From a virus: a stretch of DNA of 44,656 bases. The stretch's first letter is position 1, and every line of letters begins with the position of its first letter. A program made the position numbers and the translations under genes. The notes under the pieces are model-generated. The model worked only from the letters and a program-made list of their open reading frames with translations. It searched no databases and was not told the origin of the DNA. The DNA lies in IMG/VR virus record IMGVR_UViG_3300025889_000212, positions 1 through 44,656 of that record. One strand, 5' to 3'. Below, piece by piece: positions 6,696 to 14,331 of the stretch.

Positions 6696-7859
6696 ATGCT
6701 TTTTACTTTAGACTTAGAAACATCTGTAAACTGCAAGGATGAGGGGCGTATGTCTGGTAGTCCTCACTACTCTGGCAACAGCGTTGTACTTGCAGGTTGG
6801 AAAGCTGGCAACAATGCCGTTGGCACAGGAAGTGTAGACGACCTGACTATGGAGCTTGTCGAGTGGCTGTATAGTGACCACGACTACATCGTGTTGTGTG
6901 GGTTTAACATCAGCTTCGACCTCGCCTATCTGCTGCGGTATGAGAAGTTCCGCAAGCTGTTGGTGGAATACAAGGATGTAATACGTGTGTGGGACGCTCA
7001 GCAGGCTCAGTACCTCATATCTGGACAGTCAATGATATACCCCAGCTTGGATGGCTGCTGTGAGCTCTACGGGCTTCCTGTGAAGCCTGACAAGATTAAG
7101 GCATACTGGAACTCAGGCATGCGTACTGAGGACATTCCGATTGACGAGCTGACGGAGTACCTTGAGCATGACGTTAGCGTGACTGAGCAGCTTGCTAGGC
7201 TACAGGTTAAGGCTATGGACAAGACAATGAAGGACTTGTGTTTCATCAAGGGCGATGATATACTTTGTACCACCATCATGGAGAATGCAGGTATGCACTT
7301 TGATTTAGATAAATGCGCAGGGATTAGTGACGAGCTTCGTGTGTCCTTGCTTGAGGTTCAGGAAAAGATGCACTGGCTTGTCAAGAGTGAGACTGGCTTC
7401 GAGTACTTCACCCCCACCAAGAACAAGGAAGCTTCCACTGTCCTGTTCGGCGGTACGTTTGAGTGGGACACTAAGGTAGAGGACGGTGTGTACAAGAGTG
7501 GCATCAAGAAGGGTCAGGTTAAGCTCAAGAAGCAGGTCAATACGATTGACTTTGACGGCATCCTGAGCCCCGTCACCAAGACCAAGGCTAAGGAATTGTT
7601 TCAGGACAGCGTGAGTGACCAAGTGTTGCAGTGGATTCTTGAGAATGAGAATCCTGAGAATTGGGCAGTAGGGCAGTTCATCGGCTACTTGCAAGACTTC
7701 CGCGAGATGCACAAAGACTTATCGACATACTACGATGGCTACACCAAGCTTGTGTGGGATGATGGGATGATTCGCCCTAACTTCCAACACTGTGCTACAC
7801 GAACAGGACGACAGAGCTGCACACAACCCAACCTACAAAATGTTTCTAAAGGAGAATAA
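6696..7859 (+). CDS. Family A DNA polymerase, N-terminal part (3'-5' exonuclease and thumb), 387 aa
   Basis: Proofreading exonuclease and first polymerase segment of a T7/Pol I-type enzyme. Exo motifs are D6-L-E8, N71..F74-D75 and Y155..D159, a complete DEDDy set. The end contains TGR at 370-372 and PNLQN, the conserved strand just before palm motif A. The frame then stops at TAA 7857-7859, and the palm continues in a separate gene at 8041. Typical family members are 600-700 aa in one chain; the two parts sum to 663. ATG 6696 follows AGGA. Confidence 0.92.
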   Translation: MLFTLDLETSVNCKDEGRMSGSPHYSGNSVVLAGWKAGNNAVGTGSVDDLTMELVEWLYSDHDYIVLCGFNISFDLAYLLRYEKFRKLLVEYKDVIRVWDAQQAQYLISGQSMIYPSLDGCCELYGLPVKPDKIKAYWNSGMRTEDIPIDELTEYLEHDVSVTEQLARLQVKAMDKTMKDLCFIKGDDILCTTIMENAGMHFDLDKCAGISDELRVSLLEVQEKMHWLVKSETGFEYFTPTKNKEASTVLFGGTFEWDTKVEDGVYKSGIKKGQVKLKKQVNTIDFDGILSPVTKTKAKELFQDSVSDQVLQWILENENPENWAVGQFIGYLQDFREMHKDLSTYYDGYTKLVWDDGMIRPNFQHCATRTGRQSCTQPNLQNVSKGE

Positions 7860-8040
7860 TATGCAATATGTACCAATGACTGACGATGAGCTGCTTCATA
7901 TTGTGCGAAACCATTCAGTAGATACCATTGAATCAATGAGGGCAATCGAAAGGGCTGTTGTTTCTCGCATGACAAAGGTAGTTGAGCCGATTATAAGAAG
8001 CCAGCAGTACAACGATGAGGTTTATAAGGACGCCCCGTAA
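7857..8040 (+). other. 184-nt insert splitting the polymerase gene
   Basis: Removing exactly these 184 nt joins ...SKGE to MSRIKECF... in frame, giving the continuous family A sequence expected between PNLQN and motif A. The insert supplies a TAA, an ATG, a 59-codon gene, and a TAA directly abutting the next ATG. It has no splice-like or intein-like residues that I can see. Confidence 0.7.
7861..8040 (+). CDS. Small ORF between polymerase halves, 59 aa
   Basis: ATG 7861 follows the AAAGGAG at 7847-7853, which lies in the last codons of the upstream polymerase part. The product is a mixed-charge helical peptide (MQYVPMTDDELLHIVRN...) of unknown family. It is in the same frame as the downstream polymerase part and separated from it by a single TAA (8038-8040), so readthrough would fuse them. 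It is not recognisable as a homing endonuclease. It may be a bridging subunit or a fortuitous insert. Confidence 0.6.
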   Translation: MQYVPMTDDELLHIVRNHSVDTIESMRAIERAVVSRMTKVVEPIIRSQQYNDEVYKDAP

Positions 8041-8871
8041 ATGAGCCGTATCAAAGAATGCTTCACCACTAGGTTTGAGAATGGCAAGATTGTCAACGCC
8101 GACTTCTCTCAGCTAGAAGTTGTTGGCTTGGCTATCCTATCCCTAGACCGACAGCTTATTGACGACATTAAATCAGGACGGGACATGCACGTTGTTCGTG
8201 CTGCTGAGTTGCTTGGCATTGCAGAGAGTGCAGTCACTAAGCAACAACGACAGCTTGCCAAGATGCTGAGCTTCCAGTTGCAGTATGGCTCTGGCGCTCG
8301 CAACATGGCAGAGCAGAACAAGATTCACATTAACCTAGCAAAGAAGTTTATCGAGCAATATTACGAGAGGTACAAAGATGTCAAACGATGGCAAGACTAC
8401 GTTAGGGAGAGTGTCGTTGCGTCTCGCAGAGTTGAGGGGCATACTAAAGGAGGCTACCCCAGAGGAGTTGGAACATACCGAAGCCCTTCTGGTAGAGCTT
8501 ATTCGTTCTATGAATACGACCCTATGGGAAACTGGCAGAAAGACCCCAGCTTCTCCCCAACAGAAATGAAGAACTACCCCTGCCAAGGGTTCAGTACTGG
8601 CGATGTTATGGCGTTGTATCGGTCTCAGGTTATGAGACAGCTGCTGCCATACATGTTCACAAATATCTTATTTATCAATAGTGTACATGATAGCGTAATG
8701 TTTGACTGTGATAGTGAGGAGAGTGTTGCAATCTGTAAGAAAGTGCTGTATAATATGTGTAAGGAGCTTCCAATGCTTCTTACCAAGCGGTTCGGAATTG
8801 AAGTGCCGTTGGAGTTTAACATTGATGTAGAGACTGGCCCATCGTGGGCCGAACTAACTAAGGAGCAATAA
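8041..8871 (+). CDS. Family A DNA polymerase, C-terminal part (palm and fingers), 276 aa
   Basis: Carries the polymerase active site. Motif A is DFSQLE at 21-26, motif B (O-helix) is KQQRQLAK...QYG at about 67-83, and motif C is VHDS at 216-219, with Ser where most Pol I enzymes have Glu. ATG 8041 abuts the previous TAA with no separate strong ribosome site, so translation probably depends on coupling to the 59-aa gene. It must associate with the product of 6696-7859 to form a working enzyme (inference). Confidence 0.92.
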   Translation: MSRIKECFTTRFENGKIVNADFSQLEVVGLAILSLDRQLIDDIKSGRDMHVVRAAELLGIAESAVTKQQRQLAKMLSFQLQYGSGARNMAEQNKIHINLAKKFIEQYYERYKDVKRWQDYVRESVVASRRVEGHTKGGYPRGVGTYRSPSGRAYSFYEYDPMGNWQKDPSFSPTEMKNYPCQGFSTGDVMALYRSQVMRQLLPYMFTNILFINSVHDSVMFDCDSEESVAICKKVLYNMCKELPMLLTKRFGIEVPLEFNIDVETGPSWAELTKEQ

Positions 8872-9294
8872 ATGGCAGTAGTTACTGGTGTGGTACAGGC
8901 AGTTAAAGATGGTAAGCGTCTTCAGGTTAATGGTGACTGGTATGGCTCGTTCAATCCAGTAGGTAATGTGAATGCCGGAGACAACGTGACGTTCAATTGG
9001 GAGCCGGATAAGACTGGCAAGTATCGTAATATTAAAGGAGCTGTGAATGTTGTGGCAGGAGCGTCCAATCCTGTTTCTTCTGGCGGTGGCGTTGTTGCCA
9101 CTGGTGGTCGTGACCTCATCATTGTGCGTCAGAACGCTCTGGCTCACGCTACGGCGCTGGTGGTGGCCTCTGGTGTTAGTGATGTGTGGTCTTCTCAAAG
9201 CCTTGTCCTGCGCCTTGCCGAAGGGTTCACGAAGTACAGCGCAACTGGTGAGATTGAAGAAGACAGCCCAATCCACGAAGAAGACGGCTTCTAA
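8872..9294 (+). CDS. Single-stranded DNA-binding protein-like, 140 aa
   Basis: The N-terminal 60 residues read as an OB-fold beta barrel (GVVQAVKDGKRLQVNGDWYG...). A Gly/Ser/Val linker follows, and the C-terminus is acidic (EEDSPIHEEDGF), as in SSB proteins that recruit replication partners through an acidic tip. It starts directly after the polymerase stop, and its own stop overlaps the exonuclease ATG. Family assignment rests on fold pattern and context. Confidence 0.7.
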   Translation: MAVVTGVVQAVKDGKRLQVNGDWYGSFNPVGNVNAGDNVTFNWEPDKTGKYRNIKGAVNVVAGASNPVSSGGGVVATGGRDLIIVRQNALAHATALVVASGVSDVWSSQSLVLRLAEGFTKYSATGEIEEDSPIHEEDGF

Positions 9295-10022
9295 TGAAGG
9301 CTCTCATTGACGGTGACATCTTAGTGTACTCCTGTGGGTTTGCCTCAGATGCTGCTGCCAAAGAGCAAGGCATTGAAGCAGAGCCTGTAGAGTTTTGCCT
9401 TAACGGTGTGAAAGAAACAATCCGAAGCCTCTGTGAAGCTACAGAGGCAACGGAATACATCGTGTTCCTAACAGGCAAGGACAACTTCCGATACAAGGTT
9501 AGCCCTGATTATAAAGCTAACCGTAAGGATGCAGCAAAGCCCTACCACTATGACAGCGTTAGAAAGTATCTTGAGCAACATCATCCATGCAGCGTTAGCA
9601 AGGGTGAGGAAGCAGACGATGAGCTAGGTAGACATCAAGCCAAGGCAGAGCCAGCTAGTACAGTTATCATAAGCAAGGATAAAGACCTTGACATGATTGC
9701 AGGTTGGCATTACAACTGGAGTCCGAAGAACAAAGAGAAAGGGATGTACTTCACCACAGAGATTGACGGCTTACGGATATTCTACAAGCAACTAATCACT
9801 GGTGATGCTACGGACAATATCTCTGGAGTTTATCGTCTGTTTGGGCGTAAGGCTACAAAGGGATTGCTTGAGCCATTGGATGAAATGCGGAACGAGCGTG
9901 ACATGTTCCAGTATGTTTTAGATGAAGCCTATAAGGGCGACATTGACTTGATGGACAAGCAAGCAAAGCTCGTATGGATTAGGACAGATGAAACTTGGGA
10001 GGAGCACTTTTCGCGGCTATAG
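9294..10022 (+). CDS. 5'-3' exonuclease / flap endonuclease, 242 aa
   Basis: PIN/FEN-fold nuclease that would remove primers or degrade host DNA. Metal-binding acids are visible at D6-G-D8, EEADDE (105-110), SKDKD (127-131) and the helix-hairpin-helix-like TGDATDNISGV (169-179). The length is typical of phage versions such as T7 gp6 relatives. The 3' end, including the TAG stop at 10020-10022, lies inside tRNA-Arg, a 10-nt overlap. Confidence 0.9.
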   Translation: MKALIDGDILVYSCGFASDAAAKEQGIEAEPVEFCLNGVKETIRSLCEATEATEYIVFLTGKDNFRYKVSPDYKANRKDAAKPYHYDSVRKYLEQHHPCSVSKGEEADDELGRHQAKAEPASTVIISKDKDLDMIAGWHYNWSPKNKEKGMYFTTEIDGLRIFYKQLITGDATDNISGVYRLFGRKATKGLLEPLDEMRNERDMFQYVLDEAYKGDIDLMDKQAKLVWIRTDETWEEHFSRL

Positions 10023-10089
10023 CTCAACGGGATAGAGCATGAGCCTTCTAAGCTCAGGGTTCGGGGTTCGAGTCCCTGTGGTCGCACCA
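10013..10089 (+). tRNA. tRNA-Arg (anticodon TCT)
   Basis: All four arms fold. The acceptor is 10013-10019 with 10079-10085 (two G-U pairs). The D stem is GCTC/GAGC. The anticodon stem is TGAGC/GCTCA with loop CTTCTAA, and the T stem carries TTCGAGT. CCA is encoded at 10087-10089. It reads AGA codons. The first 10 nt are shared with the exonuclease gene. Confidence 0.95.
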
Positions 10090-10092
10090 ATT

Positions 10093-10167
10093 GCTCCGTT
10101 AGCTCAGTGGTAGAGCAGCCGCCTTGTAAGCGGCAGGTCGGGGGTTCAAGTCTCTCACGGAGCACCA
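10093..10167 (+). tRNA. tRNA-Thr (anticodon TGT)
   Basis: Acceptor GCTCCGT/ACGGAGC, D stem GCTC/GAGC, anticodon stem GCCGC/GCGGC with loop CTTGTAA, T loop TTCAAGT, and encoded CCA at 10165-10167. It reads ACA codons. It lies 3 nt after tRNA-Arg, so both are processed from one transcript. Confidence 0.95.
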
Positions 10168-10185
10168 CTTTAACAAAGGATATTT

Positions 10186-10332
10186 ATGAATGATGAATTT
10201 GAAATTGATACGGGAGACATGCAGAATCTGGCAGATGTTCCCACAGAGGTGCTGGTGACACTGGCCCTTGGTATCATTGAGGAACTTGAGCTTCGTGTTA
10301 AGCGTAAGGAAAAGCTTAGGGCGGTGAATTAA
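10186..10332 (+). CDS. Small acidic hypothetical protein, 48 aa
   Basis: ATG 10186 follows AAAGGA (10175-10180). The N-terminus is acidic (MNDEFEIDTGDM) and the rest is a long amphipathic helix ending in Lys/Arg. The stop overlaps the next ATG (TAATG). Unknown; its place behind the tRNAs does not suggest a role. Confidence 0.6.
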   Translation: MNDEFEIDTGDMQNLADVPTEVLVTLALGIIEELELRVKRKEKLRAVN

Positions 10333-10712
10333 TGGCGAAGCGAGCAAAGCCTAGTGGTGACTTTAAGCACTGGCCTTTGTGGAGCAACAGCCAGTTCTGG
10401 AGCTTTATACGTAGCGGCTTGCGTTCCAAGTGGAGTCGCTATCCAGTTAAGTTTCAAGTGTTAAATGCAGCAAAGCGCAAGGCATTGCTTAACCCACGAG
10501 CCAAGTGGGAGTATCAATGCGATGTGTGTAAGACTTGGAGCTTGCAGAAAGACGTAGAAGTTGACCATTTAATCCCATGCGGAACATTGCGTTCCTATGA
10601 AGATTTGCCACAGTTTGTTGAGCGTTTGTTCTGTGGTGCTGAACACCTACGTACCGTATGTAAGCAATGTCACAAAATCATCACAAAGGAAGAACGGAGT
10701 AAAGATGACTGA
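10332..10712 (+). CDS. HNH endonuclease-like protein, 126 aa
   Basis: The HNH/treble-clef layout is complete: C63-x2-C66, the catalytic DH at 78-79, and C110-x2-C113-H114, with the spacing seen in zinc-bound phage HNH proteins. The N-terminus is basic and aromatic. It could be a homing endonuclease or a packaging-type nuclease. It overlaps the previous gene by 1 nt and the next by 8 nt. Confidence 0.82.
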   Translation: MAKRAKPSGDFKHWPLWSNSQFWSFIRSGLRSKWSRYPVKFQVLNAAKRKALLNPRAKWEYQCDVCKTWSLQKDVEVDHLIPCGTLRSYEDLPQFVERLFCGAEHLRTVCKQCHKIITKEERSKDD

Positions 10713-11013
10713 TAAACTACCAGCTGCTAAGTTTCCGCCATTTGGCTACATGCCACATGAACGGGCAGAGCATCCACAACATGAGCACAAGCCTGACATG
10801 GTGAATGGCCCTCCCCACTACAGGCAGGGCAAGATAGAATGTATTACCGCAATAGAAGCTATGCTCACCAAGGCAGAGTATCAGGGCATGCTCAAGGGCA
10901 ACATCCTGAAGTATCTGTGGCGTGAGAACTACAAGGGCCGTCTTGAGAGTCTCAAGAAAGCCCAATGGTATCTAAACAAACTTGTGGAGTCTTATGAAAA
11001 TCCTTCTGCTTGA
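10705..11013 (+). CDS. DUF3310 family protein (T7 gp1.7-like), 102 aa
   Basis: Start ATG 10705 lies within the end of the HNH gene, after GGAGTAAAG. The core PPHYRQGKIECITAIEAM...LKGNILKYLWRENYKG...KKAQWYLNKL is the diagnostic pattern of DUF3310, the family that includes T7 gp1.7, reported as a nucleotide kinase. A role in the nucleotide pool is therefore possible. The 3' end overlaps the next gene by 20 nt. Confidence 0.85.
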   Translation: MTDKLPAAKFPPFGYMPHERAEHPQHEHKPDMVNGPPHYRQGKIECITAIEAMLTKAEYQGMLKGNILKYLWRENYKGRLESLKKAQWYLNKLVESYENPSA

Positions 11014-11737
11014 TATTGAGACATCCCCACACAGCGTATATGCGTGGGGTTTGTTCAAGCAAAACATCAGCTTGAGCCAAGTGAAAGATACAAGTCGTGT
11101 GCTATGCTCTGCATACAAGTGGCTTGGTGAACGGAAGACAAATTTTACATCTGAATGGACAGATGGTGTTGACGGCATGTTGGAAAACATGTATAATGTT
11201 ATTGAGGAGGCAGATGCAATCGTTACCTACAACGGGAATCGCTTCGACCTGCCCACCCTCAACAAAGAGTTCTTGCTAACTGGATATAGACCACCTGCCC
11301 CCTACAAGAGCGTTGACCTTTATCGTACCGTTAAAAACAAGTTTAGGTTCGCAAGTAACAAGCTAGACCACGTTGCACAACAGCTTGGGCTAGGTAGTAA
11401 GACCGACCACTACGGGTTTCAGATGTGGCTTGATGTCATGGATGGCAACAAGAAAGCTCAGAAGCTCATGGAGACTTACAACAAACAAGACGTAGTATTA
11501 CTGGAGAAAGTGTATGACATCGTTTTACCTTGGATTGCTAATCATCCTAACCGTAGCCATCACAGCGGTTCTGCTGTATGTCCAAACTGCGGTTCGAAGA
11601 GCCTCCAACATCGAGGATTTGCTATTACCGCCGTGGGACGACAACAGCGATACCAGTGTCAAGACTGCGGCAAGTGGAGTAAAGCTTCAGAAAGTTGTGA
11701 GAAAACCCCGAAAGAAAACCGTATCAACTCAATCTAA
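10994..11737 (+). CDS. DEDD 3'-5' exonuclease-like protein with C-terminal zinc ribbon, 247 aa
   Basis: RNase H-fold nuclease resembling the exonuclease domain of family B polymerases. Motifs are D7-x-E9, N82-x-F84-D85 and Y162...D166. After about residue 190 a zinc ribbon follows (C196, C199, C222, C225). I start it at ATG 10994 behind GTGGAG; the longer upstream version begins at a TTG. It probably acts in DNA or RNA processing next to the replication genes. A second reading frame overlaps its 3' third. Confidence 0.85.
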   Translation: MKILLLDIETSPHSVYAWGLFKQNISLSQVKDTSRVLCSAYKWLGERKTNFTSEWTDGVDGMLENMYNVIEEADAIVTYNGNRFDLPTLNKEFLLTGYRPPAPYKSVDLYRTVKNKFRFASNKLDHVAQQLGLGSKTDHYGFQMWLDVMDGNKKAQKLMETYNKQDVVLLEKVYDIVLPWIANHPNRSHHSGSAVCPNCGSKSLQHRGFAITAVGRQQRYQCQDCGKWSKASESCEKTPKENRINSI

Positions 11738-11759
11738 ACCTAAAGGAAACTCTAAATGA
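11514..11759 (+). CDS. Candidate overlapping gene: small membrane protein, 81 aa
   Basis: This frame overlaps the exonuclease gene's 3' third in the +1 frame. Three facts favour it: GGAG at 11503-11506 lies 7 nt before ATG 11514; the N-terminus is a clean membrane segment (LGLLIILTVAITAVLLYV); and the TGA stop overlaps the next ATG (ATGA, 11756-11759), as at many real junctions here. The tail is basic (VVRKPRKK). Function unknown. It could still be chance. Confidence 0.45.
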   Translation: MTSFYLGLLIILTVAITAVLLYVQTAVRRASNIEDLLLPPWDDNSDTSVKTAASGVKLQKVVRKPRKKTVSTQSKPKGNSK

Positions 11760-11947
11760 AACAGACTAAAATCCAAAAGCTCATCAATGCTCTGCGTAAG
11801 CGCAGCCTGACTGTCCGTGAGATTTCTTCTCGCTTCAGCGTCCCTAACGTCTATGCCATCATTGATGACATTCGCAAGGTGCACAACCTGAACGTGCAGC
11901 GTACCACAACCCGAACAGGCATCACAGCCTACCGCCTTGTTGCATAA
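11756..11947 (+). CDS. Small winged-helix/HTH-like protein, 63 aa
   Basis: Residues about 7-45 read as a helix-turn-helix (LINALRKRSLTVREISSRFSV...IIDDIRKV) followed by a beta wing (VQRTTTRTGITAYRLV). This is the usual form of tiny DNA-binding proteins in phages. It lies just upstream of the nrdJ group and could regulate it or the palindromes near the left end; both are inference. Confidence 0.7.
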   Translation: MKQTKIQKLINALRKRSLTVREISSRFSVPNVYAIIDDIRKVHNLNVQRTTTRTGITAYRLVA

Positions 11948-11955
11948 GGACTAGC

Positions 11956-12159
11956 ATGAAAGACCCTGATTTCCTCGAAGAAATTGTGGAGCGAGTGGAG
12001 TCTGCCTATGAGCCCGACGAAGTTGTCGGGCTCCTAGAGCTTTCCATGATGGACATAGCGCAAGCATTTGAGAAAGACTTTCTCGACCTTGCATTTAATT
12101 TAGGCTTTATTACGAGTCACGGAGAAGACTATGACAAAGAAGACGACGGTTATTGGTAA
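11956..12159 (+). CDS. Acidic hypothetical protein, 67 aa
   Basis: ATG 11956 follows AAGGA. The product is very acidic and helical (MKDPDFLEEIVERVESAYEPDEVVGLLEL...) ending in DYDKEDDGYW. No family recognised. Its last 29 nt overlap the start of the next small gene. Confidence 0.7.
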   Translation: MKDPDFLEEIVERVESAYEPDEVVGLLELSMMDIAQAFEKDFLDLAFNLGFITSHGEDYDKEDDGYW

Positions 12160-12256
12160 TATTTTGGGTGGCATTTATTGGTATGGTGTTGTGTTGATTG
12201 GCGCTATCCTTGCAGGTGTTGCATTCAATGTGTTTCTCACTTTTGCAGGATTCTAA
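12131..12256 (+). CDS. Small membrane protein, 41 aa
   Basis: ATG 12131 follows CGGAGAAG. After MTKKTTVIGN the rest is hydrophobic (YGVVLIGAILAGVAFNVFL), one predicted membrane span. The stop overlaps the nrdJ start (TAATG, 12254-12258). Unknown function; tight coupling to nrdJ supports that it is translated. Confidence 0.6.
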   Translation: MTKKTTVIGNILGGIYWYGVVLIGAILAGVAFNVFLTFAGF

Positions 12257-14115
12257 TGAACGACTATCAGCAATTTATTCATCGGAGCAGATATGCCCGA
12301 TACCTTGAGGACAAGGGACGACGCGAGACGTGGGAAGAGACGGTAGGGCGTTACATGGAGAATGTGGTTGGTAGCAAGGTAGAGCAAGACGTTGCTGACC
12401 AGATTCGGAAAGCAATCCTGAACATGGAAGTGATGCCCTCCATGCGCGGATTGATGACAGCTGGCAAGGCTCTGGAGCGTGACAATGTTGCACTATTTAA
12501 TTGTAGCTATATTCCCTGCGACCATCCGCGAGCGTTTGATGAGGCTATGTATATCCTCATGTGCGGCACTGGCGTGGGCTTTACTGTCGAGCGTCAGGAC
12601 ATATCTAAGCTTCCTACGGTCTCTGACGAGATGCACGACACAGACACTACTATCGTTGTGGAGGACTCTAAACTTGGATGGGCAAAAGCGTTCAAAGAAC
12701 TTATCTCCATGCTCTACGCAGGACAAGTTCCAAAGTGGGATGTGGACAAGGTTAGACCAGCTGGAGCACGACTTAAGGTATTTGGAGGACGAGCTTCTGG
12801 CCCTGAGCCTCTCATCTCCCTCTTTAAGTTCTGTGTTAAAACTTTCAAAGGCGCGGTAGGACGTAAGCTTACCAGCATTGAATGCCATGACATAATGTGC
12901 AAGATTGGCGAAACTGTGGTTGTTGGTGGTGTGCGACGCTCGGCTTTGATTAGCCTGTCTAACCTCTCAGACGACCGTATGCGCCACGCTAAGAGTGGTG
13001 CGTGGTGGGAGAACAACCCACAGCGTAGCTTGGCTAACAACAGCGTGTGCTACACAGAGAAGCCGGACATGCTGGCATTCATGAAGGAATGGCAAGCTAT
13101 GTACGAGAGTCAGTCTGGTGAGCGTGGTATTTTCAATCGTATTGCAGCTAAGAAGCAAGCAGGTAAGAACGGACGGCGCGACACCAATCACGACTTCGGC
13201 ACTAACCCTTGCAGTGAAATCATCCTACGTCCCTATCAGTTCTGTAATCTAACTGAGGTGGTGTGTAGGGCTGGCGACACCTTCGAGAGCCTGAAGCGCA
13301 AGGTGGAGCTGGCTACGATTCTTGGTACGATACAGGCTACATTCACAGACTTCCGCTACCTGCGGAGCATCTGGAAGCGCAACACAGAGGAAGAGGCATT
13401 GTTAGGCGTTAGCTTCACTGGCCTCATGGACAGCCCATTAAAGGATATGTATTATGAAAGTTCAGACCAACTCGAAGCCCTCAAGCAACACGCAGTCGAA
13501 GTCAACAAGCTCTGGGCAGATAGACTTGGAATCAATCAGTCTGCGGCAATCACTTGCGTCAAGCCGTCGGGAACAGTTTCACAACTCGTTGACTCTGCTA
13601 GCGGCTTGCATCCTCGCTTTAGTGATTTCTACATACGCCGTGTAAGAAACAGCATCAACGACCCTCTGACGCAGTTCTTGGCAAGCCAAGGCGTTCCGTG
13701 GGAGATGGACAAGGTGAGCCCGAACACGGCTGTGTTTAGCTTCCCTCAGAAGTCACCAGATGGTGCTGTGTGCAAGGATGGCCTGACGGCTATTCAGCAG
13801 ATGGAATACTGGAAGCACATCCAAGATAATTGGTGTGAGCATAAGCCTTCCATCACTGTCTACTACGGAGCTGATGAGTACATGGAGCTGGGTGCGTGGG
13901 TTTGGAAGCACTTCGATGAAGTGAGTGGCGTGGCATTCCTGCCCCGTCTTGAGCATACATACGAGCAAGCTCCCTACGAGGAGATTACGGCTGAGCAGTA
14001 TGAGGCACTTCGGTCATCAATGCCAACAATCGACTGGTCACAATTCACTGAGTCCGAAGACAATACAGAAGGTAGCCAAACCCTTGCGTGTGTCGGCTCT
14101 AACTGTGAGATATAA
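12256..14115 (+). CDS. nrdJ: Ribonucleotide reductase, class II (B12-dependent), monomeric type, 619 aa
   Basis: Reduces ribonucleotides to deoxyribonucleotides using adenosylcobalamin. The active-site triad is N317-P-C319-S-E321. The redox partner C330 lies 11 residues later, as in the Lactobacillus leichmannii enzyme, pairing with C83. CGTGVGF is at 103-109. The C-terminal shuttle pair is C612 and C617 (CVGSNC), again the CxxxxC of the monomeric type. The start is ATG 12256 behind AGGA, not the upstream TTG frame. It works without oxygen dependence but needs host or environmental B12. Confidence 0.95.
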   Translation: MNDYQQFIHRSRYARYLEDKGRRETWEETVGRYMENVVGSKVEQDVADQIRKAILNMEVMPSMRGLMTAGKALERDNVALFNCSYIPCDHPRAFDEAMYILMCGTGVGFTVERQDISKLPTVSDEMHDTDTTIVVEDSKLGWAKAFKELISMLYAGQVPKWDVDKVRPAGARLKVFGGRASGPEPLISLFKFCVKTFKGAVGRKLTSIECHDIMCKIGETVVVGGVRRSALISLSNLSDDRMRHAKSGAWWENNPQRSLANNSVCYTEKPDMLAFMKEWQAMYESQSGERGIFNRIAAKKQAGKNGRRDTNHDFGTNPCSEIILRPYQFCNLTEVVCRAGDTFESLKRKVELATILGTIQATFTDFRYLRSIWKRNTEEEALLGVSFTGLMDSPLKDMYYESSDQLEALKQHAVEVNKLWADRLGINQSAAITCVKPSGTVSQLVDSASGLHPRFSDFYIRRVRNSINDPLTQFLASQGVPWEMDKVSPNTAVFSFPQKSPDGAVCKDGLTAIQQMEYWKHIQDNWCEHKPSITVYYGADEYMELGAWVWKHFDEVSGVAFLPRLEHTYEQAPYEEITAEQYEALRSSMPTIDWSQFTESEDNTEGSQTLACVGSNCEI

Positions 14116-14127
14116 GGAGAGCAGACA

Positions 14128-14331
14128 GTGGCTATCTACAGTTACGATTGTCAAGAGCACGGGCGATTTGAATTAAGTCGCCCAATGGCAGAGAGTGATG
14201 AGCAGGGCGAATGCCCTGCTTGTCATGTCCTTTGCGATAGGGTTAAGTTTGTAGACATTAGCATAGCCCACGACTACAAAGGGCTATGGATGAAAAACCA
14301 CGGAGGATATAGTGTGATGGATAAGAAATGA
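14128..14331 (+). CDS. FmdB-like zinc-ribbon protein, 67 aa
   Basis: GTG start at 14128, 8 nt after AAGGAG (14114-14119). MAIYSYDCQEHGRFEL and the later CPAC motif match the FmdB-type small zinc ribbon (usual MPxYxYxCxxCG), although the second Cys of the first knuckle is replaced by His (CQEH). Function of the family is unclear. It overlaps the next gene by 4 nt. Confidence 0.7.
   Translation: MAIYSYDCQEHGRFELSRPMAESDEQGECPACHVLCDRVKFVDISIAHDYKGLWMKNHGGYSVMDKK

Noticed and set aside
7857-8040. Group I intron or intein in the polymerase gene
   Set aside because: At 184 nt it is too short for a normal group I intron, no intron core was recognised, and no intein motifs are present. A stop and a new start flank the insert instead.
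8378-8569. 63-aa ORF within the polymerase palm gene in another frame
   Set aside because: The sequence looks protein-like, but there is no convincing ribosome site or junction with neighbours, and the palm frame is certain.
10013-10167. tRNA genes as phage attachment site
   Set aside because: No integrase or excisionase gene is visible anywhere; the tRNAs are complete and probably serve translation.
12178-12255. N-terminal extension of nrdJ to 12178
   Set aside because: It lies in the frame of an alternative start, overlaps a coupled small gene, and the ATG at 12256 has a ribosome site and matches family length.
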